DNA of 64,000 bases from Microbispora sp. NBC_01189 (GTDB taxonomy: Bacteria > Actinomycetota > Actinomycetes > Streptosporangiales > Streptosporangiaceae), in assembly GCF_036010665.1 (NCBI RefSeq), contig NZ_CP108581.1, positions 875,501 to 939,500 on the forward strand, given 5' to 3'. The notes beneath the pieces were generated by a model. That model was not told the DNA's origin. It made no database searches and saw only the letters and a program-made list of their open reading frames with translations. Every line of letters starts with the position of its first letter. Within the stretch, counting starts at the first letter, position 1. Positions 53,073-63,400 of the stretch are shown piece after piece. A program made the position numbers and the translations under genes.

Positions 53073-54662
53073 TCAGAAAAAGTAGGAGACGGCGCGTACG
53101 GCGGCCGCGCACAGCGGCACGAAGCCGCCGAGCACGGCGAGCGCCCGCAGGCCCTCCCGGCGCAGGCCCGGTATGGTCCCGCCGGCGCGCTCGATCTCCC
53201 GCCCGACGAGCCCGCCGCTGACCACCCCGAAGGCGACCCCGGCGATCGTGACCGGCACCACCTGAGACCACCAGTCGGGCGCAAGGTTCGCGCCGGAACC
53301 CACCCAGATCGCGGCGAACGCCGCCGCGGCGGCCGGCAGGCCCGGCCACACCACGGCCGACAACGCCGAGCCCGACAGGGTGAGGGGGAAGAGCAGCACC
53401 CGCAGGAAGGTGCGCCCCCGGCCGGGCCGGCGTGTTCGCACCAGCCAGTGGCTCGTCCAGATCGCCCTGGTCACCACGGCGAACGTCGCGGTGATCACGA
53501 AGGTGGCCGGCGGGTAGATCACCGCCGTCACCACGCACGGCACCGCGAGCAGCGCGACCAGGACCAGCGCCGCGTTCCCGGTCGGAATACCGAGCGCCCC
53601 CTCGGGCGCGGCCGGGCCGGGCGCCGGCTTCGCCTGGGTGCGCGCCGAGGCCTTCACCGGAGTTCTCAACGGGGTCCGCAACCGGGGGCTCGGGCCGGGC
53701 CGGGCCGGGCCGGTGCGGGCGGCGGCCTCCGCGGAGGCGCGCACCTGTACGGCCGGCCCGCCCGCGCCGTTCTCCCTGCCGTGTTCCCGGCCGTTCTCCC
53801 GGCCGCGCTGCGGGGCGGACGGCGTGGCGGACGGCGTGGCAGTGGCACGGTCCGGCGGGTCGACGGCGGCCCGCGCGAGCCTGGACAGGCGGTCCGCGAT
53901 CAGCGCGGCCGTGGGACGGCGGGCGGGGTCGCGGTGCAGCGCCGCGCGCACCAGCGGCAGCAGCGCGGGGGGCACCCCCACGAGATCGGCCTTGCCGTTC
54001 AGCACGGCGTACATCTGCGACTCGGCGGTGCCCCGGCCGAAGGTGGGCCGCCCGGTGGCCGCGAACGCGACCGTGGCGGCCCAGCCGTGCACGTCGGCGG
54101 GCTCTCCCACCGTCTCGTCGGAGAACACCTCCGGCGCGCAGTAGCCGGGCGTGCCGAGGAAAGTGCCGGTCATCGTGACCCGTGTCGCGTCGAGCACCTG
54201 GGCGATCCCGAAGTCGATCAGAACCGGCCCGTCCTCGCCGAGCAGCACGTTGGCCGGTTTGACGTCGCGGTGCACGATCCCGCCCGCGTGGATGATCGCC
54301 AGCGCCGCGGCGAGCCCCTGCGCCAGCGTGATCAGCTGTGGCCCCCTGAGCGGGCCGCCGCGCCGTACGGCGTCGAGCAGGTTCTCCCCCTCGATGTACT
54401 CCATCACGAGGTACGGATGGTCGCCCGACAGGTCCGCGTCGAGCACCTGGGCGACGTACGGGCTCTCCACCCTGCGCAGCGCCCGCACCTCGCGCTCGAG
54501 GCGTAAGCGCGCGTCCGGGTCGTTCTCGATGGGGTCGCGGAGCATCTTGACGGCGACGCGGTCGCCCCGGCGGCCGTCGGCGAGGTACACCTCGCCCATG
54601 CCACCCCGGCCCAGCCGCTCCAGCAGCGTGTAGGGGCCGACCCGCCCGAGACGTCCAGCCAT
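53073..54662 (-). CDS. Membrane Ser/Thr protein kinase (PknB-like kinase domain)
   Basis: 529 residues. The Hanks kinase domain spans about 8-265: LGRGGMGEVYLA loop, VAVKML lysine, HRDVKPANVLL, LIDFGIA and GYCAPEV. A disordered Pro/Arg linker follows (265-365), then about five hydrophobic helices with no exterior PASTA domain. Start is taken at ATG 54662 (AGRLGRVGPYTLL); ATG 54677 would add five residues. Divergent from a NarL-type regulator. Confidence 0.92.
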   Translation of the reverse strand: MAGRLGRVGPYTLLERLGRGGMGEVYLADGRRGDRVAVKMLRDPIENDPDARLRLEREVRALRRVESPYVAQVLDADLSGDHPYLVMEYIEGENLLDAVRRGGPLRGPQLITLAQGLAAALAIIHAGGIVHRDVKPANVLLGEDGPVLIDFGIAQVLDATRVTMTGTFLGTPGYCAPEVFSDETVGEPADVHGWAATVAFAATGRPTFGRGTAESQMYAVLNGKADLVGVPPALLPLVRAALHRDPARRPTAALIADRLSRLARAAVDPPDRATATPSATPSAPQRGRENGREHGRENGAGGPAVQVRASAEAAARTGPARPGPSPRLRTPLRTPVKASARTQAKPAPGPAAPEGALGIPTGNAALVLVALLAVPCVVTAVIYPPATFVITATFAVVTRAIWTSHWLVRTRRPGRGRTFLRVLLFPLTLSGSALSAVVWPGLPAAAAAFAAIWVGSGANLAPDWWSQVVPVTIAGVAFGVVSGGLVGREIERAGGTIPGLRREGLRALAVLGGFVPLCAAAVRAVSYFF

Positions 54663-54799
54663 AGGAGCGCCAACCATAGCGGGCCCTGCGCCCGAATCGG
54701 CGGAGGCGCGCCGAGGTCCGATACAAGCCAACACCAACCGTCCCACAAGTGCGGCCCGGCAGAGTGTGCTCCGGAAACACAGGTACGACGGAGACAGCG

Positions 54800-55462
54800 A
54801 TGCCGATGACCGACTCCTCCGGCCCGATCACCGTCGTGGTCGCCGCCGACAAGCCCCTGCTCGCCGAGGGCATCCGATCCGCCCTCGACCAGGCGGCCGG
54901 CCTCCGCGTCGCGGGCACGGCGTGCGACGACCTCGACGCCCTCCGCCTGTGCGTACGGCTGTCGCCGCGGGTGCTGCTGGCCGACCTGGCCATGCTGGGC
55001 GCGCTGGAGTCCCTGCCCCGCCGCTGCCCCGCCGTACGGGTGCTCGCGCTCGGCGCCGACGACGGCGAGGCGGGCTTCACGGGCGCGCTCCGCGCCGGGG
55101 CGTACGGCTACCTGCTCACCGGGTCACGCCCCTCGGAGATCGCGGCGGCGGTCACGTCGGTGGCCCACGGGCAGGTCGTCTTCGGCGGCGGGCTGGCCCC
55201 CCGGCTGCTGGACCGCCTGACCACGCCGCCGGCCCGCAGCCCGTTTCCCGGCCTCACCCAGCGGGAGCACGAGATCCTGGAGCGGCTGGCCGACGGCAGG
55301 TCGAACGCCGAGATCGCCCGCGAGCTGTGCCTGGCCACCAAGACCGTGCGCAACCACGTGAGCAACGTGCTGACCAAGCTGGAGGCGCCGAGCCGGGTGG
55401 ACGCGGCGCTGCGGGCGAGGGACGCGGGCCTCGGCTCGCGTCCCGTGCTCACCCGCGTCTGA
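54800..55462 (+). CDS. Atypical NarL/LuxR-type response regulator
   Basis: 220 residues. The receiver-like domain (about 9-120) keeps the Asp in LLADLAM, but the N-terminal acidic pair is reduced to AD (VVAADKPLLAEG) and the conserved Lys is a Thr (GYLLTGS). The LuxR HTH is complete (LTQREHEILERLADG, NAEIARELCLATKTVRNHVSNVL). The altered switch residues suggest control other than ordinary phosphotransfer. ATG 54800 has GGAG six bases upstream. No histidine kinase gene is near; the neighbour is the Ser/Thr kinase. Confidence 0.9.
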   Translation: MPMTDSSGPITVVVAADKPLLAEGIRSALDQAAGLRVAGTACDDLDALRLCVRLSPRVLLADLAMLGALESLPRRCPAVRVLALGADDGEAGFTGALRAGAYGYLLTGSRPSEIAAAVTSVAHGQVVFGGGLAPRLLDRLTTPPARSPFPGLTQREHEILERLADGRSNAEIARELCLATKTVRNHVSNVLTKLEAPSRVDAALRARDAGLGSRPVLTRV

Positions 55463-55477
55463 GCCCGGGTCTCAGGG

Positions 55478-56782
55478 TCACACCCGGATGTGCCCGTCCC
55501 CGATGTAGATCCACTTGGTGGAGGTGAGCTCCGGCAGGCCCATCGGCCCGCGGGCGTGCAGCTTCTGGGTGGAGATGCCGATCTCCGCGCCGAAGCCGAA
55601 CTCGCCGCCGTCGGTGAAGCGGGTCGAGGCGTTGACCGCCACCGCGGCACTGTCCACGGTCGCGACGAACCTGCGGGCGGCCTGCTGGGACCGGGTCACG
55701 ATGGCGTCGGTGTGGGCCGAGCCGTACCGCCGGATGTGCGCGACCGCGTCGTCGAGCGAGTCGACCACCGCGGCGGCGACGTCGAGCGAGAGATACTCGG
55801 TGGTGAAGTCCTCCTCGGTGGCCGGCACGACGTCGGCGCCGTAGGACCGCACCCGCTCGTCGCCGTGGACGGTCACCCCCGCGTCCTTGAGTACCGTCAG
55901 CGCCTTGGGGACGAACTCGTCGGCGATCGCGGCGTGCACCAGGAACGTCTCGGCGGCGTTGCACACCGAGGGCCGCTGCGCCTTGGCGTTCACCAGGATC
56001 TTCAGGGCGGTCTCGACGTCGGCGTCGGCGTCCACGTAGACGTGGCAGTTGCCCACCCCGGTCTCGATGACCGGCACCGTCGACTCCTCGACCACGCTGT
56101 TGATCAGCGACGCGCCGCCGCGCGGGATCAGCACGTCGACCAGCCCCCGGGCGCGCATGAGGTGCCGGACCGACTCGCGGGTCTGTCCGGGCACGAGCCG
56201 TACGGCGTCCGCCGGCACCTCGGTCGCCGCCAGCGCCTCCCGCATGATCCGCACGAGCGCGGTGTTGGAGGAGTACGCGCTGGACGACCCGCGCAGCAGC
56301 ACGGCGTTGCCGCTCTTGAGGCACAGCGCCGCCGCGTCCACGGTGACGTTGGGCCTGCCCTCGTAGATGATGCCGATGACCCCGAGGGGCACCCGCACCT
56401 GACGCAGCTCCAGGCCGTTCGGCAGTGTGCTGCCGCGCACGACCTCGCCGACCGGGTCGGGCAGGTCGGCCACCTCGCGGACGGCGGCGGCGATGTTCGC
56501 GATCCGGGCGGCGTCCAGCCGCAGCCGGTCGATCATCGCCTCGGGCACGCCGTTCGCCCTGGCCTGGTCCACGTCGGCGGCGTTGGCCGCGACGATCTCG
56601 TCCGTGGCCGCCTCCAGCGCGTCGGCCACGGCACGCAGCGCCGCGTCCTTCGGCGCGCGCGGCAACGGCGCGAGCGCCGCCGCGGCGTCCTTGGCCGCCC
56701 GCGCGACCTCCAGGAACTCCTCTTTCTCGGACACAGCCCCGGTCACGGCCCCGGTCACAACCTCAGACACTGCCTCGGACAT
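55478..56782 (-). CDS. proA: Gamma-glutamyl phosphate reductase
   Basis: 434 residues, aldehyde-dehydrogenase fold; NADPH-dependent second step of proline synthesis. Catalytic Cys in [26 protein letters not shown] and IPRGGASLI are family marks. The N-terminus carries a short VTGAV repeat. Start ATG 56782, 45 bases after the proB stop. Confidence 0.97.
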   Translation of the reverse strand: MSEAVSEVVTGAVTGAVSEKEEFLEVARAAKDAAAALAPLPRAPKDAALRAVADALEAATDEIVAANAADVDQARANGVPEAMIDRLRLDAARIANIAAAVREVADLPDPVGEVVRGSTLPNGLELRQVRVPLGVIGIIYEGRPNVTVDAAALCLKSGNAVLLRGSSSAYSSNTALVRIMREALAATEVPADAVRLVPGQTRESVRHLMRARGLVDVLIPRGGASLINSVVEESTVPVIETGVGNCHVYVDADADVETALKILVNAKAQRPSVCNAAETFLVHAAIADEFVPKALTVLKDAGVTVHGDERVRSYGADVVPATEEDFTTEYLSLDVAAAVVDSLDDAVAHIRRYGSAHTDAIVTRSQQAARRFVATVDSAAVAVNASTRFTDGGEFGFGAEIGISTQKLHARGPMGLPELTSTKWIYIGDGHIRV

Positions 56783-56827
56783 TGCCTCGCGCTCCGTCGC
56801 TTCTTCTCGGTGGACTACAGGATGGGA

Positions 56828-57937
56828 CTACAGGATCACGATGTCGTCCCGGTGGATCAGCTCACGCTCGTACTCCGGGCCGAGTGCGCTGGCCAGCTCC
56901 CGGGTGGAGCGGCCGAGCAGGTCGGGGATCTCCCCCGCGTCGTAGTTGACCAGGCCGCGGGCGACCGCGACGCCCGTCGGCGCGCACAGGTCGACCGGGT
57001 CGCCGGCCGCGAAGTCGCCCTCGACCTTCACGACGCCGGCGGGCAGCAGCGACATCCGCCGCCCCACCACGGCCTCGACCGCGCCGGCGTCCAGGTGCAG
57101 CCGGCCGCGCCCGGTCGTCGCGTGGGCGAGCCACAGCAGCCGGGTGCCGGGGTGGCGGCCCCCCGGATGGAAGCAGGTGCCGATGTCGGCCCCCGCGAGC
57201 GCCTGGGCCGCGTGCGCCGCCGCCGTGAGCACGACCGGCACGCCCGCCCCGGTGGCGATGCGGGCCGCCTCCACCTTGGTGATCATGCCGCCGGTGCCGA
57301 CCCGGCCGGAGGTGCCGAGCTCGACGCCCTCCAGGTCCTCCGGTCCGCTGACCTCCGCGATGCGGGCGGCGCCCTCCTTGCGGGGATCTCCGTCGTACAA
57401 CGCGTCCACGTCCGACAGCAGCACCATGCCGTCTGCGTGGATGAGGTGGGCCACCAGCGCCGCCAGCCGGTCGTTGTCGCCGAACCGGATCTCGTCGGTG
57501 GCCACGGTGTCGTTCTCGTTCACGACGGGGACGATGCCGAGCTCAAGCAGCCGGGCCAGCGTCCGCTGGGCGTTGCGGTGGTGCGAGCGGCGCATCATGT
57601 CGTCGGCCGTCAGCAGCACCTGCCCCACGCGTAAGCCGTACCTGGCGAAGGAGGAGGTGTAACGGGCGATCAGCACGCCCTGCCCCACCGAGGCGGCGGC
57701 CTGCTGGGTGGCGAGGTCCTTGGGCCGGGCGCGCAGCCCGAGCGGGCCGAGCCCGGCGGCGATCGCCCCGGACGACACCAGCACGATCTGCGCGCCCGCC
57801 AGCCGCCGGGCGGCCAGCACGTCCACCAGCGCGTCGACCCGGTCGACGTCGATCGTGCCGCCGGGGGTCGTCAGCGACGACGATCCCACCTTGACCACCA
57901 GCCGCCCGGCCTCGCCGATCCGCTGCCTGCCCGTCAC
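56828..57937 (-). CDS. proB: Glutamate 5-kinase
   Basis: 369 residues. The amino-acid kinase domain (VVKVGSSSLT, VLVSSGAIAAG, PVVNENDTVATDEIRFGDND, GTGGMITKVEAA) is followed by a C-terminal PUA domain (about 280-360). First and usually feedback-controlled step of proline synthesis. GTG 57937 has GGGGGAG close upstream. Confidence 0.97.
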   Translation of the reverse strand: MTGRQRIGEAGRLVVKVGSSSLTTPGGTIDVDRVDALVDVLAARRLAGAQIVLVSSGAIAAGLGPLGLRARPKDLATQQAAASVGQGVLIARYTSSFARYGLRVGQVLLTADDMMRRSHHRNAQRTLARLLELGIVPVVNENDTVATDEIRFGDNDRLAALVAHLIHADGMVLLSDVDALYDGDPRKEGAARIAEVSGPEDLEGVELGTSGRVGTGGMITKVEAARIATGAGVPVVLTAAAHAAQALAGADIGTCFHPGGRHPGTRLLWLAHATTGRGRLHLDAGAVEAVVGRRMSLLPAGVVKVEGDFAAGDPVDLCAPTGVAVARGLVNYDAGEIPDLLGRSTRELASALGPEYERELIHRDDIVIL

Positions 57938-57984
57938 GTCGTCTCCCCCTCCCGCTCGTCTCCCCCTGCCACCGGCGTCTCCCG

Positions 57985-59334
57985 TCAGCCGAGCCGCAGG
58001 TCGGTGCCGCGCGGCCCGAGGACCGCCTCGGCGCCCCGCGACGGCTGCCAGTCGAAGACGTAGCCGCCCTCCATCGGTCCGATGACGACCTCCGCCCCGG
58101 CCGTCGCGCCGGCCTTGACCAGCTCATCTTCGACGCCGAGCCGGTCGAGCCGGTCGGCGAGGTAGCCGACGGCCTCGTCGTTGGAGAAGTCGGTCTGGCG
58201 GATCCACCGCTCGGGCTTCTCGCCGGTCACCTGGAAGCGGTTCTCGTCGATCCGGCGTACGGAGAACCCGGCCTCGCCGAGCTGCCTGGGCCGGATGACC
58301 AGGCGCGTGGGCTCCTCGACCGGGGCCTGCGCCCGGGCCGCCGCCACCATCTCGGCCATCGCGTACGACAGGGGCCGCAGGCCCTCGTGGCTGGCCGCGG
58401 AGATCTCGAAGACCCGTACGCCACGCTCCTCCAGAATGGGCGTGACGATGTCGGCCAGGTCCCGGCCGTCGGGGACGTCCACCTTGTTCAGCGCGACCAG
58501 GCGCGGCCGGTCCTGCAGGGAGCCGTACGCCGCGAGCTCGGCCTCGATCACGTCGAAGTCGGTCACCGGGTCGCGTCCCGGCTCCAGCGTGGCGCAGTCG
58601 AGCACGTGCACGATCGTCGAGCAGCGCTCGACGTGCCGCAGGAACTCGTGGCCGAGGCCCCGGCCCTCCGAGGCGCCGGGGATGAGCCCGGGCACGTCGG
58701 CGACCGTGAAGACGGTCTCTCCGGCCGTGACGACCCCGAGGTTCGGCACGAGGGTGGTGAACGGATAGTCGGCGATCTTCGGCCGGGCCGCGGAGAGCGC
58801 CGCGATCAGGGACGACTTGCCCGCGTTGGGGAAACCCACCAGCGCGACGTCGGCGACGGTCTTGAGTTCGAGCACGATCTCGGCCTCGTCACCCGGCTCC
58901 CCGAGCAGCGCGAAGCCCGGAGCCTTGCGCTTGGCGTTGGCGAGCGCGGCGTTGCCGAGGCCGCCGAAGCCGCCCTGCGCGGCGACGTACCGGGTGCCCG
59001 AGCCGATCAGGTCGACCAGCACCTCACCGGTCCTGGCGTTCTTCACGACCGTGCCGCCGGGCACCGGCAGGACGACGTCCTCGCCGTTGGCGCCGTCGCG
59101 GTTCGAGCCCGTGCCCTGCTTGCCGTTTCCCGCGCGGCGGTGCGGCCGGTGGTGGTATTCGAGCAGGGTCGAGGTGTTGGGGTCCACCTCGAGGATGACG
59201 TCCCCGCCGCGGCCGCCGTCGCCGCCGTCCGGCCCGCCCAGCGGCTTGAACTTCTCCCGGTGGATGGAGGCGCAGCCGTTGCCCCCGTCACCCGCCTTGA
59301 TGTGCAGGACGACGTGGTCCACGAAGTCGGCCAT
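57985..59334 (-). CDS. obgE: Obg-family GTPase (CgtA)
   Basis: 449 residues: Gly-rich Obg domain (1-158), G domain (about 159-330; [19 protein letters not shown]) and C-terminal OCT domain (about 350-430). Acts in 50S ribosome assembly and growth control. ATG 59334 follows GGGGGAG. A terminator-like hairpin separates it from rpmA. Confidence 0.97.
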   Translation of the reverse strand: MADFVDHVVLHIKAGDGGNGCASIHREKFKPLGGPDGGDGGRGGDVILEVDPNTSTLLEYHHRPHRRAGNGKQGTGSNRDGANGEDVVLPVPGGTVVKNARTGEVLVDLIGSGTRYVAAQGGFGGLGNAALANAKRKAPGFALLGEPGDEAEIVLELKTVADVALVGFPNAGKSSLIAALSAARPKIADYPFTTLVPNLGVVTAGETVFTVADVPGLIPGASEGRGLGHEFLRHVERCSTIVHVLDCATLEPGRDPVTDFDVIEAELAAYGSLQDRPRLVALNKVDVPDGRDLADIVTPILEERGVRVFEISAASHEGLRPLSYAMAEMVAAARAQAPVEEPTRLVIRPRQLGEAGFSVRRIDENRFQVTGEKPERWIRQTDFSNDEAVGYLADRLDRLGVEDELVKAGATAGAEVVIGPMEGGYVFDWQPSRGAEAVLGPRGTDLRLG

Positions 59335-59392
59335 CAGCCGCTCCCCCTTACTGCCGTGCCGGAACCGGCCGGAACGCGGCCGGAGAAAACGA

Positions 59393-59424
59393 ATGAGGCG
59401 GACCGAATGCTCGATCCGCCTCAT
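59393..59424 (-). terminator. Terminator/attenuator between rpmA and obgE
   Basis: 10-bp stem ATGAGGCGGA/TCCGCCTCAT with a 12-base loop, followed on the minus strand by a T-rich run (TCGTTTTCTCC). It would reduce read-through from the ribosomal protein genes into obgE. Confidence 0.8.
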
Positions 59425-59451
59425 CGTGCTGCTACAGGTGTCCGGGCGGAT

Positions 59452-59709
59452 CTACTCCGCGGCCGGGACGATGCTCACCGCGCGGCGACCGCGCTTGGTG
59501 CCGAACTGCACCCGGCCGGTGGCCAGGGCGAACAGCGTGTCGTCGCCGCCGCGGCCGACGTTGTCGCCGGGGTGGAAGTGCGTGCCGCGCTGACGGACGA
59601 TGATCTCGCCCGCGTTCACCAGCTGGCCGCCGAAGCGCTTCACGCCAAGGCGCTGGGCGTTCGAGTCACGGCCGTTCCGGGTGGACGAGGCGCCCTTCTT
59701 GTGTGCCAT
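59452..59709 (-). CDS. rpmA: 50S ribosomal protein L27
   Basis: 85 residues. [20 protein letters not shown] with [22 protein letters not shown] is the full L27 signature; there is no cleavable N-terminal extension. ATG 59709 has a GGGAGTG site. 44 bases after rplU. Confidence 0.99.
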   Translation of the reverse strand: MAHKKGASSTRNGRDSNAQRLGVKRFGGQLVNAGEIIVRQRGTHFHPGDNVGRGGDDTLFALATGRVQFGTKRGRRAVSIVPAAE

Positions 59710-59753
59710 GGTTCACTCCCTGTCGGGGGTAAGCCGGGGTATCCCCCGGGAGA

Positions 59754-60068
59754 CTACTTTCCGGGGTTGATATCGGTGACCTTGACCTGGGTGTACCGCT
59801 GGCGGTGACCCTGGCGCTTCTTGTAGCCACTCTTGTTCTTGTACTTCAGAATGCGGATCTTCGGTCCCTTGGTCTCGCCGAGGATCTCGGCGAGCACCTG
59901 GAACCGGGAGAGAGTGGCTGCGTCGGTGGTGACATCGCCGTCGTTGACGACGAGCACCGCCGGCAGCGACACCGAGGAGCCGACCTCACCGGCGACCTTG
60001 TCCACCTCGAGGACGTCTCCGACGGAGACCTTCTGCTGCCTGCCGCCGCAACGAACGATCGCGTACAC
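59754..60068 (-). CDS. rplU: 50S ribosomal protein L21
   Basis: 104 residues. [18 protein letters not shown], then [16 protein letters not shown], which is the L21 C-terminal RNA-binding signature. GTG 60068 follows AAGGG. First of the rplU-rpmA pair; a TAATAT -10-like box on the minus strand at 60128-60133 could start its transcript, though no -35 is clear. Confidence 0.98.
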   Translation of the reverse strand: MYAIVRCGGRQQKVSVGDVLEVDKVAGEVGSSVSLPAVLVVNDGDVTTDAATLSRFQVLAEILGETKGPKIRILKYKNKSGYKKRQGHRQRYTQVKVTDINPGK

Positions 60069-60197
60069 CGCGGAACCCTTCTACTGGCTAATGCTGAGAT
60101 GCCGCGCCCCGCATCCAGCTGCTGTCGATATTACGACCGGCGGTCCGGGCAGGCGCGCGAAGCCGGGCACGCCAACACCAGGCGCACCGGATGACCA

Positions 60198-60218
60198 GGG
60201 TACCGGATATCCGGCACC
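60198..60218. repeat. Inverted repeat between rne and rplU
   Basis: GGGT-CCGGAT/ATCCGG-ACCC, a 21-base near-perfect palindrome 38 bases past the rne stop. It may be a weak rne terminator; no T run. The surrounding 60069-60255 has no gene. Confidence 0.5.
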
Positions 60219-60255
60219 CAGGTCGAACCGAGCGGACCGCCGGGTGAGGAAGTCG

Positions 60256-63200
60256 CTACTCCGCCGTCTTCCTGCGGGAACGTCGCCGTCCCCGGGAGGA
60301 CGGCGCGGAGCCTTCACTCTCGTCTGAGTCGATGGCGTCGGTCACGCTCTCACGCGCCGACGCCGACGCCGCGGCGACCGATCCCTCGTTCGCCGCCAGC
60401 TTGTCGGCCACCGCCTTCTCGACGGCCATCTTGCCCTGCGTGCCGCGCGGCTCGGGCTTGCCCTCGACCGGTTCGGTCGACACGATGATCCCGCGCCCGT
60501 GGCAGCAGTCGCATGGCGTGGAGAACGCCTCCAGCAGGCCCTGGCCGACCCGCTTGCGGGTCATCTGCACCAGGCCCAGCGAGGTGACCTCGGCCACCTG
60601 GTGCTTGGTGCGGTCCCGCGCCAGGCACTCCAGCAGCCGCCGGAGCACCAGGTCGCGGTTGCCCTCCAGCACCATGTCGATGAAGTCGATGACGATGATG
60701 CCGCCGATGTCCCGCAGCCTGAGCTGCCGGACGATCTCCTCGGCCGCCTCCAGGTTGTTGCGGGTGACCGTCTCCTCCAGGTTGCCGCCCTGCCCGGTGA
60801 ACTTGCCGGTGTTGACGTCGACGACGGTCATCGCCTCGGTCCGGTCGATCACCAGGGAGCCGCCGGACGGCAGCCAGACCTTGCGCTCCATCGCCTTGGC
60901 GATCTGCTCGTCGATCCGGTAGGCGGAGAAGGCGTCGGCCTCCTCCTGCCACTTCGACAGCCGCTCGGTGAGGTGCGGGGCGACGTAGCGGACGTACTCG
61001 TCCACGGTCGTCCACGCCTCGTCGCCCTCGACGACCAGCGAGGTGAAGTCCTCGTTGAACACATCGCGGACCACCCGGACGGTCAGGTCGGGCTCGCCCG
61101 ACAGCAGCTCCGGCGGGCTGGCCGACTTGGCCTTGCGCTGGATGTTCTCCCACTGGGCCGACAGCCGGGCCACGTCGCGGGCGAGCTCCTCCTCCGAGGC
61201 GCCCTCGGCGGCGGTGCGCACGATGACGCCCGCGTTCTCCGGCATGACCTTGCGCAGGATCTGCTTGAGCCGGGTCCTCTCCTTGTCGGGCAGCTTGCGG
61301 CTGATCCCGGTCATCGAGCCGTCCGGCACGTAGACGAGGTAGCGGCCGGGGAGGCTGATCTGGGAGGTCAGCCGGGCCCCCTTGTGGCCCATCGGGTCCT
61401 TGGTGACCTGCACCAGCACCGACTGCCCGGACTTCAGCGCCGCCTCGATCCGCTTCGGCTGGCCCTCCAGCCCGGCGGTGTCGAAGTTCACCTCGCCGGC
61501 GTACAGCACCGCGTTGCGGCCCTTGCCGATGTCGACGAACGCGGCCTCCATCGAGGGCAGCACGTTCTGGACCTTGCCCAGATAGACGTTGCCGACGTAC
61601 GACTGGCTCGACTCGCGGTTGACGTAGTGCTCGACGAGGACTCCGTCCTCCAGCACCGCGATCTGGGTGCGGCCGCCCTGGCGGCGCACCACCATGATCC
61701 GCTCGACCGACTCGCGCCGGGCCAGGAACTCCGACTCGGTGATGATCGGCGGCCGGCGGCGGCCCAGCTCGCGGCCCTCGCGGCGGCGCTGCTTCTTCGC
61801 CTCAAGCCGGGTCGATCCCCGTACGCCCTGGACCTCGTCGACGGACGTGGACCGGGTCGCGCGCGGCGCCCGGATGCGGACGACGGTGTTCGGCGGGTCG
61901 TCGGGGGTGGGCTCGGCCTCCTCGCTGCCCCTGCGGCGGCGACGGCGGCGGCGACGGGTGCCGCTCTGGCCGTCGGACTCGTCCTCGGCCTGTTCGCGGT
62001 CTTCGTCGTCGTCCTGCGCGGCCTGCGGCTCGTCGCCCTCGTCCTCGGACTCCTCGCCCTCGTCGGCGTCCCTCGTCCGGCTCCCCCGGCCCCGGCCGCC
62101 ACGGCGGCGGCGACGGCGACGGCCACTGCCGTCGGACTCGTCCTCGCCCTGCTCGCCCTGATCGGCGGACTCCTCCGGCTCCTCCAGCTCCTCGGGCTCC
62201 TCCTGCTCGATGTCCTCGTCGCCTGCCGTCACCGGTGCCGGGGCGGGCGCCGCGGGCCGCTGCACGGGCACCGCGAAGGGGTCGGGAGCCTGGAAGAGCG
62301 GATGGAACAGCGCCGACGGCGCCTGGAAGGTCACCGAGGGCGAGGGCTGCGACCGGGAGGACAGCCCGAAGGGGTCGGCCACGACGTCCGGCCGGCCGTT
62401 CTCCTCCTCGGTCTCACCGGTCTCCTCGACGTCGATGTCCTCGATGTCGAGCGGCTCGTCGTCCAGCGGTTCCTCGTCGGGCAGGTTGAGCCCCAGCGCG
62501 GCGGCAACCTCGGCCTCCGCGGCGCTCATCGCCCTGGATCGTTCCGGTGCGGACTCGTCCGCGCGGGCACGGCGGCGGCGGCGCGGCGCGGGTGTCTCCT
62601 CGGCCGGCGCGGGCGTCTCGGCCTGTTCGGCCTGTTCGGCCGGTTCGGCCTGCTCCGGCGCGTCCGTCCGCTTGCGGCTGCGGCGGCGCCGCGTGGGCGC
62701 GGCCGACTCGTCGTTCCCGCCGTCCACCGGCCCAGTGGTCGGGGTGCCGGTGGTCGGGGTGCCGGTGGTCGCGGGATCAGCGCTCGCGGTCCCGGTGTTC
62801 ACCGGCTCGGGAGCGGCGGCCGGGGCCACGTCGTCACCGGCCGGGGCCTGGGCGGGCACCGGCGTCTCCACAACCGGCGGCGCTTCCGCGACCGGCGTCT
62901 CCGCCGGGGCGGGCTCGGCGGCAGACTCTGTGGCCGGCGGCTCGGCGGTCTTGGCGCGGCGGCGGGTGACCCGCTTCGGCCGCTCCTGGACGACCGGCGC
63001 CTCCTGTCCCGGCTGCCCCTGCTCCGGCCGACCTGCCTGCTCCGGCACAGCGGGTCCGGTGGCCACAGCGGGCTCCGCCGCCCTGGGCGCGGCAGCGGCG
63101 GCCACCGTGGTCACCGGCGGCGGCAGTTCGTCCGGCTCGGGCGGTGGCCCGGCGGGCCGGCTCGCCGACCGGCGGCGTGGTGTGGACGCGCGGACCGCAC

Positions 63201-63297
63201 CGGAGGAAACCACGTTCCCCCCGGCCTGGCCGCGGTCTTCGGTTGTCGTTTCACCGTCAAGGCTCACAGCCCCGTCAGTGGGCTCGTTGTCGAGCAT
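60256..63297 (-). CDS. rne: Ribonuclease E/G
   Basis: 1013 residues. The first about 500 are disordered, with Ala/Pro-rich and then alternating acidic and Arg-rich blocks, the typical scaffold placement in actinobacteria. The S1 domain follows (about 540-640; SYVGNVYLGKVQNVLPSMEAAF in outline), then the catalytic DNase-I-like fold with metal Asp residues in VVDVNTGKF and VIDFIDM. The zinc-link appears as CDCCHGRG (near 927). Short basic tail. ATG 63297 has GGGAGAG eight bases upstream. Processes rRNA and mRNA. Confidence 0.96.
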   Translation of the reverse strand: MLDNEPTDGAVSLDGETTTEDRGQAGGNVVSSGAVRASTPRRRSASRPAGPPPEPDELPPPVTTVAAAAAPRAAEPAVATGPAVPEQAGRPEQGQPGQEAPVVQERPKRVTRRRAKTAEPPATESAAEPAPAETPVAEAPPVVETPVPAQAPAGDDVAPAAAPEPVNTGTASADPATTGTPTTGTPTTGPVDGGNDESAAPTRRRRSRKRTDAPEQAEPAEQAEQAETPAPAEETPAPRRRRRARADESAPERSRAMSAAEAEVAAALGLNLPDEEPLDDEPLDIEDIDVEETGETEEENGRPDVVADPFGLSSRSQPSPSVTFQAPSALFHPLFQAPDPFAVPVQRPAAPAPAPVTAGDEDIEQEEPEELEEPEESADQGEQGEDESDGSGRRRRRRRGGRGRGSRTRDADEGEESEDEGDEPQAAQDDDEDREQAEDESDGQSGTRRRRRRRRRGSEEAEPTPDDPPNTVVRIRAPRATRSTSVDEVQGVRGSTRLEAKKQRRREGRELGRRRPPIITESEFLARRESVERIMVVRRQGGRTQIAVLEDGVLVEHYVNRESSQSYVGNVYLGKVQNVLPSMEAAFVDIGKGRNAVLYAGEVNFDTAGLEGQPKRIEAALKSGQSVLVQVTKDPMGHKGARLTSQISLPGRYLVYVPDGSMTGISRKLPDKERTRLKQILRKVMPENAGVIVRTAAEGASEEELARDVARLSAQWENIQRKAKSASPPELLSGEPDLTVRVVRDVFNEDFTSLVVEGDEAWTTVDEYVRYVAPHLTERLSKWQEEADAFSAYRIDEQIAKAMERKVWLPSGGSLVIDRTEAMTVVDVNTGKFTGQGGNLEETVTRNNLEAAEEIVRQLRLRDIGGIIVIDFIDMVLEGNRDLVLRRLLECLARDRTKHQVAEVTSLGLVQMTRKRVGQGLLEAFSTPCDCCHGRGIIVSTEPVEGKPEPRGTQGKMAVEKAVADKLAANEGSVAAASASARESVTDAIDSDESEGSAPSSRGRRRSRRKTAE

Positions 63298-63400
63298 GCG
63301 GGCGCTCTCCCGTCAGCCCCCGGGCACGTCTCCGCGCCGCGCGGAGGCTCTCGTCTCTCGCGGTCCGCCGGGCCTCCTGTCGGCGCCGCGGCGGCAAGTC

